DNA from: JBGSUZ01 sp963677505
GTDB taxonomy: Bacteria; Bacillota; Clostridia; Peptostreptococcales; Acidaminobacteraceae
Length of the DNA: 11,260 bases
Assembly (NCBI GenBank): GCA_963677505.2
Contig: CAXXWB010000012.1
Coordinates: forward strand, 1 to 11,260
Direction: 5' to 3'
The stretch's first letter is position 1. Every line of letters begins with the position of its first letter. Below, piece by piece: positions 1-6,580 of this stretch. Under the pieces are notes generated by a model that saw only the letters and a list, made by a program, of their open reading frames with translations, ran no database searches and was not told where the DNA came from. A program made the position numbers and the translations under genes.

Positions 1-1
1 C

Positions 2-1258
2 ATTGAAGCGAGACTTGACTTGGTGCTAGGCAACGACATCACAGCTCCAGTCGCCATTGAAAGCTTTTATAAAGCAGGCGCCACAACTGTCTTTGACAAC
101 AGCAAAATAGCCTTGGTCCCAGACCATTTCACACCTAACAAAGACATTCAATCAGCACAGCAAAGTAAATCATTAAGAGAATTTGCTAAAGAACAAAATA
201 TTGAAAACTATTTTGAAATTGGAAAAATGGGCATTGAACACGTTTTAATCCCTGAACAAGGACTTGCACTTCCAGGAGAAGTGATTATCGGAGCAGACTC
301 TCACACCTGCACCTATGGGGCGCTTGGAGCCTTTTCGACAGGTATTGGCAGTACTGACATGGCCGCTGCCATGATTAGCGGTAAAACTTGGTTCAAAGTG
401 CCAGAGGCCATTGAAGTCAACATGGTCGGCAAAAAACAACCTTGGGTAAGCGGGAAAGATCTTATTTTGACTTTGATCGGCATCCTCGGTGTAGAAGGTG
501 CTAATTATAAATCTATTGAATTTAAGGGGCCTGCCCTTTCTGAACTTTCTATGGACGACCGCTTTACTATGGCAAATATGGTCATTGAAGCAGGTGCTAA
601 AAACGGTATCTTCCCTGTAGACGAAAAGACTTATCACTATTTAGAAGGTCGTACCAATAAGCCTTACAAGTGCTATACAGCCGACAAAAATGCTGTATAT
701 GCACAATCCATCACCCTTGACTTAAATGACATTGAACCAGTGGTGGCCCTTCCTCATTTACCTGAAAATGTAAAACCGGTTAGTTCTCTAAAGCCAATTC
801 ACATTGACCAAGTGGTCATTGGTTCTTGTACCAACGGTCGCCTTGATGATTTAAGAATTGCCGCTGGCATTCTTAAAGGCAGAACCATTGCCAATCACAT
901 GAGAGTTATTGTTATACCAGGTTCTCAAGAGGTTTATAAAAATGCTATGAAGGAAGGTCTTTTAGAAATTTTCATTGATTCTGGCTGTGCCGTTAGCACG
1001 CCAACGTGCGGGCCATGTCTTGGAGGCCACATGGGAATTCTTGCAGAAAATGAAAGAGCCTTGACCACTACCAATAGAAATTTTGTTGGCCGTATGGGAC
1101 ATATTACTTCAGAAGTTTACCTTGCTAGCCCTGCTGTAGCAGCTGCCAGCGCTATCCAAGGTTATATTTGCACACCAGAACCTATAACAGAATATGTGGG
1201 TTCTCCCCATGGCATTACTGAAATCTATCACTACGAAGGGACGGGATACAATGTATAA
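2..1258 (+). CDS. leuC: 3-isopropylmalate dehydratase large subunit LeuC, 5' end outside window
   Basis: This is the large subunit of isopropylmalate isomerase, which interconverts 2- and 3-isopropylmalate in leucine synthesis as a heterodimer with LeuD in the cytoplasm. The frame is already open at the window edge and reads IEARLDLVLGNDITAP, so about 20-25 N-terminal residues are missing; 418 residues are visible. Aconitase-family signatures are clear: GADSHTCTYGALGAF near the N-terminal third, and the three [4Fe-4S] ligand cysteines, one in SCTNGR (codon at 827) and two in TCGPCLGG (codons at 1007 and 1016). All three are intact. A TTG at 20 could be taken for a start, but the family-conserved sequence continues upstream of it, so it is internal. 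The stop TAA overlaps the start of leuD by 8 bases, which implies translational coupling in a leuCDB operon. Confidence 0.96.
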   Translation: MEARLDLVLGNDITAPVAIESFYKAGATTVFDNSKIALVPDHFTPNKDIQSAQQSKSLREFAKEQNIENYFEIGKMGIEHVLIPEQGLALPGEVIIGADSHTCTYGALGAFSTGIGSTDMAAAMISGKTWFKVPEAIEVNMVGKKQPWVSGKDLILTLIGILGVEGANYKSIEFKGPALSELSMDDRFTMANMVIEAGAKNGIFPVDEKTYHYLEGRTNKPYKCYTADKNAVYAQSITLDLNDIEPVVALPHLPENVKPVSSLKPIHIDQVVIGSCTNGRLDDLRIAAGILKGRTIANHMRVIVIPGSQEVYKNAMKEGLLEIFIDSGCAVSTPTCGPCLGGHMGILAENERALTTTNRNFVGRMGHITSEVYLASPAVAAASAIQGYICTPEPITEYVGSPHGITEIYHYEGTGYNV

Positions 1259-1769
1259 AGCTACTTGCCACCCTGTACATGTGTTCGGGGACAATATAGA
1301 CACAGATGTAATTATTCCAGCCCGCTATTTAAGCCGTTCAGAGCCCGAGTACTTGGCTTCCTATTGCATGGTGGATATTGATCCTGAATTTGCAGAGCGG
1401 GTTTCAAAAAATGATGTGATTGTTGCTGGTTCAAATTTCGGTTGCGGTTCCTCTAGAGAACATGCCCCCATTGCCATAAAAGCTGCAGGTATAAGATGTG
1501 TCATCGCCAAAAGCTTTGCTCGAATTTTCCATAGAAATGCCATTAACATTGGCTTGACCGTTATTGAAGCAGATACCTCTGCCCTTCAAGTCAAAAGTGG
1601 CGATTCAGTCAAAATCAACTGGGAACTTGGGGTCATTGTCAACAAGACCAGCGGTATACAAATCCCATTCGATGCACCACCCGCCTTTATTGAAAATATT
1701 ATCTCAGCTGGGGGACTTCTCCCTTATGTCACGCTAGAAAAGGAGGCCATGACAGAAGATGTGCGATAA
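1251..1769 (+). CDS. leuD: 3-isopropylmalate dehydratase small subunit LeuD
   Basis: This is the small (swivel-domain) subunit of isopropylmalate isomerase and the partner of LeuC. The 172-residue product is close to the roughly 165 residues usual for the clostridial/archaeal-type subunit. The start is ATG 1251, giving MYKATCHPVHVFGDNIDTDVII, which matches the family N-terminus; the frame stays open further upstream but that part only overlaps leuC. The family signature GSNFGCGSSREHA is at residues 60-72 and the substrate-contacting region follows (IAKSFARIFHRNAINIG). The start overlaps the leuC stop by 8 bases, with only a weak Shine-Dalgarno-like AAGGG before it, so translation is probably coupled to leuC. 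The 3' end overlaps leuB by 11 bases. Confidence 0.96.
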   Translation: MYKATCHPVHVFGDNIDTDVIIPARYLSRSEPEYLASYCMVDIDPEFAERVSKNDVIVAGSNFGCGSSREHAPIAIKAAGIRCVIAKSFARIFHRNAINIGLTVIEADTSALQVKSGDSVKINWELGVIVNKTSGIQIPFDAPPAFIENIISAGGLLPYVTLEKEAMTEDVR

Positions 1770-2604
1770 ACCTAAAAACCCAACCTATCAAATCATGTTG
1801 CTCCCTGGAGATGGCATCGGTCCAGAAATTCTTGCAGAAGCTGTAAAAATACTGGAAGCCGTGAGTACCAAATTTGACATTTCTTTTGATTTCACCGAAG
1901 CCCATATAGGTGGCGCCTCTATTGACGCCCATGGTGTTCCCCTCAGTGACCAAACTTTGAAGGCCTGTAAAAATTCAGATGCCATTCTTCTGGGCGCAGT
2001 GGGCGGACCCAAATGGGATGCCATGCCTAAAGGCACAAGACCTGAAACGGGACTTCTGGCATTGAGAAAGGGTTTAGGCCTTTACTGTAACCTAAGACCC
2101 GTCAAACTTTTCCCAGCCCTTAAAGGTGCCAGCCCCCTTAAACAAAAAGAAAATGACCCACCTCTGGACATGCTTATTGTCAGAGAACTGACAGGGGGCA
2201 TCTACTTTGGGGAACGAGGCGCCGATGAAGACCATGACGGCAAGTATGCTTGGGACCAAGAACGGTATTCGGTGAAAGAAATCAGCCGTATTGCTGAAAT
2301 TGCCTTTGAATCTGCCAAGGAGCGCAAAGGTATTGTCACCAGTGTGGACAAGGCAAACGTCTTAGAAAGCTCTAGACTATGGCGTGATACGGTAAAATCA
2401 TTGCACCATGCCAACCATTCAGAACAAGTTGAACTTAACCATCAATATGTAGACAACTGTGCTATGCAACTCATTTTAAACCCTCATCAATTTGATGTGG
2501 TTCTAACCACTAACCTCTTCGGCGATATTTTATCTGACGAAGCCAGCACCTTGGCTGGCAGTATTGGACTCATGCCTAGCGCAAGTCTAGGCGACTATAA
2601 ATAA
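1759..2604 (+). CDS. leuB: 3-isopropylmalate dehydrogenase LeuB, N-terminal part (split gene, catalytic half)
   Basis: LeuB oxidatively decarboxylates 3-isopropylmalate with NAD+ to 2-oxoisocaproate. This cistron encodes only residues 1-281 of what is normally one chain of about 360. It holds the catalytic parts: LLPGDGIGPE (14-23), LLGAVGGPKWD (77-87), the substrate arginines in LRKGLGLYCNLRP (R103, R113) and VRELTGGIYFG (R142, with Y149), the catalytic lysine in SVDKANVL (K198) and the metal aspartates in LFGDILSDE (D256, D260). It ends at SASLGDYK then TAA, just before the NAD-adenine loop, which is encoded by the next cistron. The start ATG overlaps the leuD end by 11 bases, with AGGAGG 12 bases upstream. 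Homology is intact up to the split, so this is a clean fission and not general decay. Whether the half is active without its partner is unknown; family knowledge suggests it needs the C-terminal half. Confidence 0.9.
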   Translation: MCDKPKNPTYQIMLLPGDGIGPEILAEAVKILEAVSTKFDISFDFTEAHIGGASIDAHGVPLSDQTLKACKNSDAILLGAVGGPKWDAMPKGTRPETGLLALRKGLGLYCNLRPVKLFPALKGASPLKQKENDPPLDMLIVRELTGGIYFGERGADEDHDGKYAWDQERYSVKEISRIAEIAFESAKERKGIVTSVDKANVLESSRLWRDTVKSLHHANHSEQVELNHQYVDNCAMQLILNPHQFDVVLTTNLFGDILSDEASTLAGSIGLMPSASLGDYK

Positions 2605-2825
2605 CATAATTGAAAGGAGAACTAATTATGATGAAAAACAATGAAAATACAAACACAAATACCAATTCAAATACAACCCCTTGGGAAGTAAACGATACAG
2701 AAAGATTAGCCATGGAATACGACTATTTCTTTGACAACCCTAACACCAGACCCTTCTCAGTAGAAGGCTCAGGGGCTATGATTTTTAACAGCAAGCCTAT
2801 CGATAATTCCAAGCCACAAAGAAGA
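2594..2825 (+). other. segment of about 232 bp separating the two LeuB-homologous parts
   Basis: Relative to ordinary leuB genes, this stretch is extra. It lies between the SASLG codons and the LGVYEP codons. It contains three non-family codons, TAA, a short gap with a Shine-Dalgarno site, ATG, and 66 codons of unrecognised coding sequence including an A/C-rich tract (2646-2678) that encodes alternating Asn and Thr/Ser. The 7-base sequence CAAGTCT at 2582-2588 and its reverse complement AGACTTG at 2823-2829 flank it. No transposase, intron or intein signature is visible. Boundaries are set from remembered family conservation, so they could be off by a few codons. Confidence 0.6.
2613..2619 (+). 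promoter_or_regulatory. Shine-Dalgarno site for the second leuB cistron
   Basis: AAAGGAG lies 8 bases before ATG 2628, an ideal spacing. It sits in the 23-base gap after the stop of the first leuB part, and a stop in the second frame (TAA 2607-2609) lies just before it. The site therefore decides the start of the second cistron and argues that the C-terminal half is translated on its own. An ATG at 2631 directly follows and is a less well spaced alternative. Confidence 0.8.
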
Positions 2826-3080
2826 CTTGGTGTGTATGAACCGATTCACGGTTCTGCACCTGACTTGGCTGGACAATCGGTCGCCAATCCAATTGGCATG
2901 ATTCTCTCAGCTGCCATGATGCTCCGCCATTCTCTCGGTGAGGAAGAAGCGGCACAGGCCGTTGAAAAGGCAGTAGAAAAGGCCTTAGAAACCGGAAAAT
3001 TTACACCCGATCTTAAGGCCTTCGCAAATGAAGTGATTACAACTCAGGAAATGGGCGATTTGATTCGTTCATTCCTATAA
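2628..3080 (+). CDS. leuB: 3-isopropylmalate dehydrogenase LeuB, C-terminal part with novel N-terminal extension
   Basis: This 150-residue product has two parts. Residues 1-66 show no LeuB similarity: an Asn/Thr-rich run (NENTNTNTNSNTTP, residues 5-18) and then a segment with many acidic and aromatic residues around YDYFFDNPNTRPF that I do not recognise. From L67 onward it is LeuB: LGVYEPIHGSAPDLAG (67-82), which forms the adenine-binding NAD loop, then the C-terminal helices ending TTQEMGDLIRSFL. The LeuB part is 84 residues; with about 278 from the upstream cistron this gives 362, a normal full length, so nothing conserved appears lost. Codons and frame are clean throughout. It has its own Shine-Dalgarno site, and the 3' end overlaps rluF (opposite strand) by 44 bases. 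The likely role is the second subunit of a split IPMDH, with the extension possibly helping the halves assemble; that is inference. A decaying fragment is the alternative. Confidence 0.85.
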   Translation: MMKNNENTNTNTNSNTTPWEVNDTERLAMEYDYFFDNPNTRPFSVEGSGAMIFNSKPIDNSKPQRRLGVYEPIHGSAPDLAGQSVANPIGMILSAAMMLRHSLGEEEAAQAVEKAVEKALETGKFTPDLKAFANEVITTQEMGDLIRSFL

Positions 3081-3756
3081 TTCCTTTTAATTTTTCCAGT
3101 TCTTCCAGTTCTATAGAACGGTATTTCCCAATTGGAAGGTCTCCCAATTCCAAGTTGATAATGCGCAGCCGTTCTAACTTTAGGACCTTATAACCAAAGG
3201 ATCGACACATTTTTCTAATCTGTCTGTTCAGTCCTTGGGAAAGTGTAATATGGAAGGTATCTTGACCCTGTGTTTTTAAAACACAGGGTTTTGTTATTTG
3301 ACCATCTACACAAACGCCTTTAGACATCCCCTCTAAAAACTCTGTTGTAAGAGGTTTGTCCACCCATACCTGATACATTTTTTCATGACCATGTTCTGCC
3401 GCTAAAACCAAATTGGCGAGATCTCCGTCGTTGGTAAGCAATATTAGCCCCTGAGAGTCCTTGTCCAGTCTTCCAACAGGGAAAATGTACTCTGGGTAAG
3501 CTATGTAGTCGATTAAATTGTCCTTCTCTCCTGCCTCAGCTGTACAGACAATGCCCACAGGCTTATTAAAAAGTAGGTACACCTTATCCTTCGCCGCTAA
3601 AGGCGCACCGTCTAAAAGGACTATATCCCCTTCTTCTACCCACTGTCCCAGTTTACAAGGGCCATCGTTAAATTGAATTCGGTCTGCTTCTATCCACCTA
3701 TTGGCTTCTTTTCTTGAACAATAGCCTAAATTGCTAAGCAACTTGTTTATTCTCAT
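3037..3756 (-). CDS. rluF: 23S rRNA pseudouridine synthase, RluF-like (RsuA/RluB/E/F family)
   Basis: This is a 239-residue pseudouridine synthase. An S4 RNA-binding domain (residues 2-47, INKLLSNLGYCSRKEANRWIE) is followed by the catalytic domain. The catalytic aspartate is D98 in FPVGRLDKDSQGL, and LNRQIRKMCRSFGY (176-189) is the typical later motif. Within the RsuA family, the LFNKPVGIVCT and GRLDKDSQGLILLTN wording fits RluF best; RluF in E. coli modifies U2604 of 23S rRNA. RluB or RluE-like specificity cannot be excluded from sequence alone. The start ATG has AGGAG 5 bases upstream (minus strand, around 3762-3766). It lies 38 bases after the dehydrogenase gene and is probably the last gene of a proS operon. 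The C-terminus is slightly shorter than in E. coli RluF and is encoded opposite the end of leuB, a 44-base convergent overlap. Confidence 0.85.
   Translation of the reverse strand: MRINKLLSNLGYCSRKEANRWIEADRIQFNDGPCKLGQWVEEGDIVLLDGAPLAAKDKVYLLFNKPVGIVCTAEAGEKDNLIDYIAYPEYIFPVGRLDKDSQGLILLTNDGDLANLVLAAEHGHEKMYQVWVDKPLTTEFLEGMSKGVCVDGQITKPCVLKTQGQDTFHITLSQGLNRQIRKMCRSFGYKVLKLERLRIINLELGDLPIGKYRSIELEELEKLKGIIGMNESNRPFPEL
3266..3295 (+). terminator. probable intrinsic terminator of the leu operon, embedded in rluF
   Basis: On the plus strand the arms CCCTGTGTTTT (3266-3276) and AAAACACAGGG (3278-3288) are perfectly complementary around one base. As RNA this gives a stem of about 9-10 bp followed by TTTTGTT. 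It lies 186 bases after the leuB stop, inside the antisense of rluF codons 156-164 (K-P-C-V-L-K-T-Q-G). On the minus strand no T-run follows the hairpin, so rluF transcription should not be stopped. No other terminator is visible between 3080 and this site. Confidence 0.65.
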
Positions 3757-3794
3757 TTTGTCTCCTGTTAAATCCTTTGTAAAATTACAATTTT

Positions 3795-4743
3795 CTATAA
3801 CCCGTCCCCCATATCAATCACACTTTTTAAAGGTGCATTCTTTAAAAATGCTTCTATATTATAAGCACAAATTTGAGTAATTCTCTCGACTGTTTCAGGT
3901 AAGTGGTGCCAGCCAGAAACATGAGGGGTCAACAAAAGGTTTGGAATCTGCCAAAGGGGATGGTCCTTCGGTAAGGGTTCAGGGTCGGTTACATCTAAGC
4001 CAGCCCCTAGTAAATGCCCTGAAGTCATTACCTTGCAAAGTGCCTCTGTATCGATGGCATTGCCTCTGCCGCCATTAATCAGCAAAGCGTCTGACTTCAT
4101 TGATCTCAGTCGTTTTTCGTTCATAATCTGATAAGTTTCCTTTGTGGCGGGCAAAACCATGACCACAATATCTACAAGAGGCAATAAGGTATCCAGTTCG
4201 TCCATCAGATGTAATTCATCTAAATATTCGGGCTTGTCGGTTCCCGTTCGCCTAAGACCAATGGTGTATGCTCCTAAGGCTTTTATCAGCTTGGCAAAGT
4301 GGCCGCCTATGTCTCCAAGTCCTAGAATAAGCACTTTTGCGCCCACCACCGATTTAACTTCGCCTTCATCAATCCACTCGTTATTTCTTTGGTGATCTCT
4401 GTACAAATGCAATTTCTTATAAAGGCTGAAAATCATTGCAAGCATATGTTCTGCTACGGCTGGACCATAAGCACCTGTGGCATTACAGAGAATTACCCCC
4501 TCTGGCAGAATCCCAGCTTTTGTGTAATGTTCTGTACCCGCAGTCTCCACTTGTAAGAATTTAAGATTTTTAGAACCTTACAAGATCTCTCGCTCTAGGA
4601 TTGCCTAGAATAATGTCCGCTTCTTGGATTTGCTCTTTTGTGGCAGATTTAGGGTCGGAATAGACCCAAGTCGCCTGTGGCACTATCTCTCTTATTCGTT
4701 TTTCTTGCTCTTTGTTAAAATCAATTAAGACCAATATATTCAT
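3795..4743 (-). pseudogene. D-2-hydroxyacid dehydrogenase, interrupted by a one-base frameshift
   Basis: This gene encodes an NAD(P)-dependent oxidoreductase of the D-isomer-specific 2-hydroxyacid dehydrogenase family. The true start is ATG at 4743 (MNILVLIDFNKEQEK), with AGGAG 8 bases upstream, overlapping the end of proS by 23 bases. That frame ends at TAA 4570-4572 after 57 residues (PRARDLVRF). Family sequence resumes one base out of frame as SKNLKFLQVETAGTEH and runs to the TAG at 3795. Dropping one T in the minus-strand TT at 4574-4575 restores a 315-residue protein, the normal length. The rest is intact: Rossmann motif GLGDIG, catalytic Arg in INGGRGNAI, Glu in DVTDPEPLP, and His in LTPHVSG. 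A GTG at 4550 is a possible false start; it is a Val inside the conserved region. The specific substrate is unknown. The frameshift may be real or a sequence error. Confidence 0.85.
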
Positions 4744-6448
4744 AGACAAGGCTCCTAGCTACATCTACATTTAATTCTTCCTTAATACCAGTTTTACGGG
4801 TTTTGAATTCAACAATTTCCTCGCCTGCTTTTTTACCTACCACAATGTTATAAGGTATACCAATCAAGTCTGCATCTTTAAATTTAACCCCTGGTCGCTC
4901 ATCTCTATCGTCAAAGAGAACTTTAACCCCTTTTTCAGACAGGGTTTTGTAAAGATCTTCTGCCAACTGAACTTGGGCTTCATCTTTGCCATTGATCAGG
5001 GTTACAACCACATGATATGGGGCAATGCTAATTGGCCAAACGATGCCATTTTCATCGTGACTTTGTTCAATTACCGCCGCCATGGTTCTGGAAACCCCAA
5101 TACCGTGAGAACCCATAACAAGCAACTGTTCCTTGCCATTCTCATCTAAATAAGTGGCATTTAATGCTTTAGAATACTTTGTTCCTAATTGGAAAATATT
5201 GCCTACTTCATTGCCTCTGTCTTGTAATAACGGATTGCCACATTTAGGACATGGGTCCTCTACTTGAATCATCAACAAATCTTTGACAATTTCTCCATCA
5301 AAATCTCTACCGTAGTTGACGTTAATTTGGTGGTATCCAGTTTCATTGGCACCCACAATAAAGTTGTGCATTTGAGTGACTCTCTCATCGACAAGCAATT
5401 TAATTTTTCTTTTAAGGCCAATAGGACCAGCAAAACCAACTTCTGCCCCTGTCACCGCTACAACGTCCTCTTCTTCTGCCATAATCAGTTCATGCTCTGC
5501 AACCCCTAAGTGATTGATCAACTTAATAGTGTTCAGTTCTCTGTCGCCTGGAATCATGGCACCAATCACTTCATCCCCTACTTTAAAGAGTAATGTTTTT
5601 ACAAAATGATGGGCGGTTATGTTAAAGAACGCAGTTAACTGGTCAATGGTTTTGGCATTAGGTGTTGCCACTTTTTCCATTCCTAAAATTTTGTTTTCAA
5701 GAAGCTGTTTTTCTACTTTGTTAACGTTATATGCCACTTCTGCTTTTTCGTCAGTGGCTGCGTAGTCACAATGGTCACAATAAACGATTTGTGTCTCACC
5801 AATTTCTGACAAGGCAATAAATTCATGTGAATCACTGCCACCCATGGCACCTGCATCTCCTTCAACGATTTTGTAGCTTACGCCACATCGGTCAAAGACA
5901 CGTTCATAGGCTTTCCACATTTTAAAATAGGCTTCTTTCATGGTTGCTTCGTCACGGTCAAAAGTATAGGCATCTTTCATAATAAACTCACGGCAACGCA
6001 TGAGTCCAAAACGAGGGCGCTTCTCATCTCTATACTTGGTCTGAATTTGGTATAGGCTGAGAGGTAACTGTTTATAGGATTTTACTTCATGACGAATTAA
6101 GTTGGTAAAAACTTCTTCATGGGTTGGTCCAAGACAAAATTCACGGTCATTTCGGTCGTGAAGCTTGAACATTTCAGGTCCAAAATCTGCCCATCTGCCT
6201 GTTTCTTTCCATAGTTCGGAAGGAATAACTGCAGACATTAAAGTTTCTTGAGAGTCGATGGCATCCATTTCTTCTCTGACAATCTGTTCAATATTGCGTA
6301 TCACTTTATAGCCAAGAGGCAAATAGGTATAAATACCAGCGGCAAGCATTCGAATCATACCAGCACGGAGCAAAAGCTGATGGCTTGGTAATTCTGCCTC
6401 AGCAGGTACTTCTCTAAGGGTCGGCGCATATAGTTGCGACATTTTCAT
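4721..6448 (-). CDS. proS: prolyl-tRNA synthetase, bacterial type with editing domain
   Basis: ProS charges tRNA-Pro with proline and edits mischarged alanine. The product is 575 residues, matching bacterial-type ProS (E. coli 572). Class II motif 2 is at 140-142 (YRDE, then RPRFGLMRCREFIMKDAYTF) and motif 3 is GSHGIGVSRTMAAVIEQ (446-462). Between them lies the INS editing domain, roughly 224-407, bracketed by CDHC (C224, C227) and CPKC (C400, C403), with the editing-site lysine likely K284 in HFVKTLL. The anticodon-binding domain follows from about 475. The start is ATG 6448, with GAGGAG 8 bases upstream; the ATG six bases inside (6442) is less well spaced. It probably leads an operon with the dehydrogenase and rluF. 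Its promoter is an extended -10 element in the short divergent region; no T-box leader fits in the available space. Confidence 0.97.
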   Translation of the reverse strand: MKMSQLYAPTLREVPAEAELPSHQLLLRAGMIRMLAAGIYTYLPLGYKVIRNIEQIVREEMDAIDSQETLMSAVIPSELWKETGRWADFGPEMFKLHDRNDREFCLGPTHEEVFTNLIRHEVKSYKQLPLSLYQIQTKYRDEKRPRFGLMRCREFIMKDAYTFDRDEATMKEAYFKMWKAYERVFDRCGVSYKIVEGDAGAMGGSDSHEFIALSEIGETQIVYCDHCDYAATDEKAEVAYNVNKVEKQLLENKILGMEKVATPNAKTIDQLTAFFNITAHHFVKTLLFKVGDEVIGAMIPGDRELNTIKLINHLGVAEHELIMAEEEDVVAVTGAEVGFAGPIGLKRKIKLLVDERVTQMHNFIVGANETGYHQINVNYGRDFDGEIVKDLLMIQVEDPCPKCGNPLLQDRGNEVGNIFQLGTKYSKALNATYLDENGKEQLLVMGSHGIGVSRTMAAVIEQSHDENGIVWPISIAPYHVVVTLINGKDEAQVQLAEDLYKTLSEKGVKVLFDDRDERPGVKFKDADLIGIPYNIVVGKKAGEEIVEFKTRKTGIKEELNVDVARSLVYEYIGLN

Positions 6449-6491
6449 AGCATTAACTCCTCTGTTCTTATTTTTAAATCATGTACTTTTA

Positions 6492-6500
6492 ATTATATCA
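6492..6500 (-). promoter_or_regulatory. proS: extended -10 promoter element for proS
   Basis: On the minus strand the sequence reads TGATATAAT, a perfect TATAAT with the TG extension one base upstream. Transcription would start near 6485, leaving a leader of about 37 bases that includes the proS Shine-Dalgarno site. There is no good -35 hexamer at the usual distance; that place is taken by the palindrome at 6507-6527, which fits extended -10 promoters that depend less on -35. Confidence 0.6.
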
Positions 6501-6506
6501 CAACAA

Positions 6507-6527
6507 AGCGATTATGCAGTAATCGCT
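6507..6527. promoter_or_regulatory. candidate operator: 8-bp inverted repeat at the proS -35 region
   Basis: AGCGATTA (6507-6514) and TAATCGCT (6520-6527) are perfect inverted repeats around a 5-base spacer. There is no T-run, so it is not a terminator. The centre lies about 32 bases upstream of the inferred proS start site, a position where a bound protein would block RNA polymerase. Its sequence differs from the palindrome in the MarR promoter, so if it is a site it probably belongs to another regulator. Confidence 0.4.
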
Positions 6528-6545
6528 CCCATTACACCCCCCAGA

Positions 6546-6574
6546 TTGACACAATCACTAGTTAGTGATAAAAT
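6546..6574 (+). promoter_or_regulatory. sigma-A promoter of the MarR gene, probably leaderless
   Basis: A perfect TTGACA (6546-6551), a 17-base spacer and TAAAAT (6569-6574) make a strong vegetative promoter. The ATG of the MarR gene begins at 6581, only 6 bases after the -10, so transcription should start at or within a base or two of the start codon. No Shine-Dalgarno sequence is present, which agrees with a leaderless mRNA. Confidence 0.75.
6554..6569. promoter_or_regulatory. candidate MarR operator between -35 and -10
   Basis: ATCACTA-GT-TAGTGAT is a perfect 7-2-7 inverted repeat sitting exactly in the spacer of the MarR promoter, where binding would block transcription. The architecture and the outer ATC...GAT resemble what I recall of the B. 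subtilis MhqR site, and the encoded protein is MhqR-like. Autorepression is therefore the likely function; this is inference. Confidence 0.6.
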
Positions 6575-6580
6575 ATTTTC

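Noticed and set aside
245..637. Long open frame opposite leuC
   Set aside because: It is antisense to a strongly conserved coding region, with no ribosome site or recognisable product. The same applies to the other opposite-strand open frames within leuD, leuB, proS, the GGDEF gene and the kinase.
2594..2825. The leuB insertion as an intein or self-splicing intron
   Set aside because: It contains a stop, a Shine-Dalgarno site and a new start, changes the reading frame, and lacks intein splice residues (first Cys/Ser, terminal His-Asn). At about 232 bp without visible catalytic core motifs it is too small for a group II intron and not evidently group I.
3095..3112. Tandem repeat of TTCCAGTTC
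   Set aside because: It is two copies only, inside rluF, and encodes the Glu-Leu-Glu run of the C-terminal helix.
3108..3119. Perfect 12-base palindrome GTTCTATAGAAC after leuB as terminator or operator
   Set aside because: It lies in rluF coding sequence, is short and without a T-run. It is explained by the Arg-Ser-Ile-Glu-Leu codons.
3795..4550. A stand-alone dehydrogenase starting at GTG 4550
   Set aside because: The GTG is a Val inside a conserved stretch (FLQVETAGTEH) and has no ribosome site. The real start is 4743, before the frameshift.
6449..6580. T-box riboswitch upstream of proS
   Set aside because: The whole intergenic region is 132 bases and the inferred proS leader is about 37 bases, too short for a T-box with specifier stem and antiterminator.
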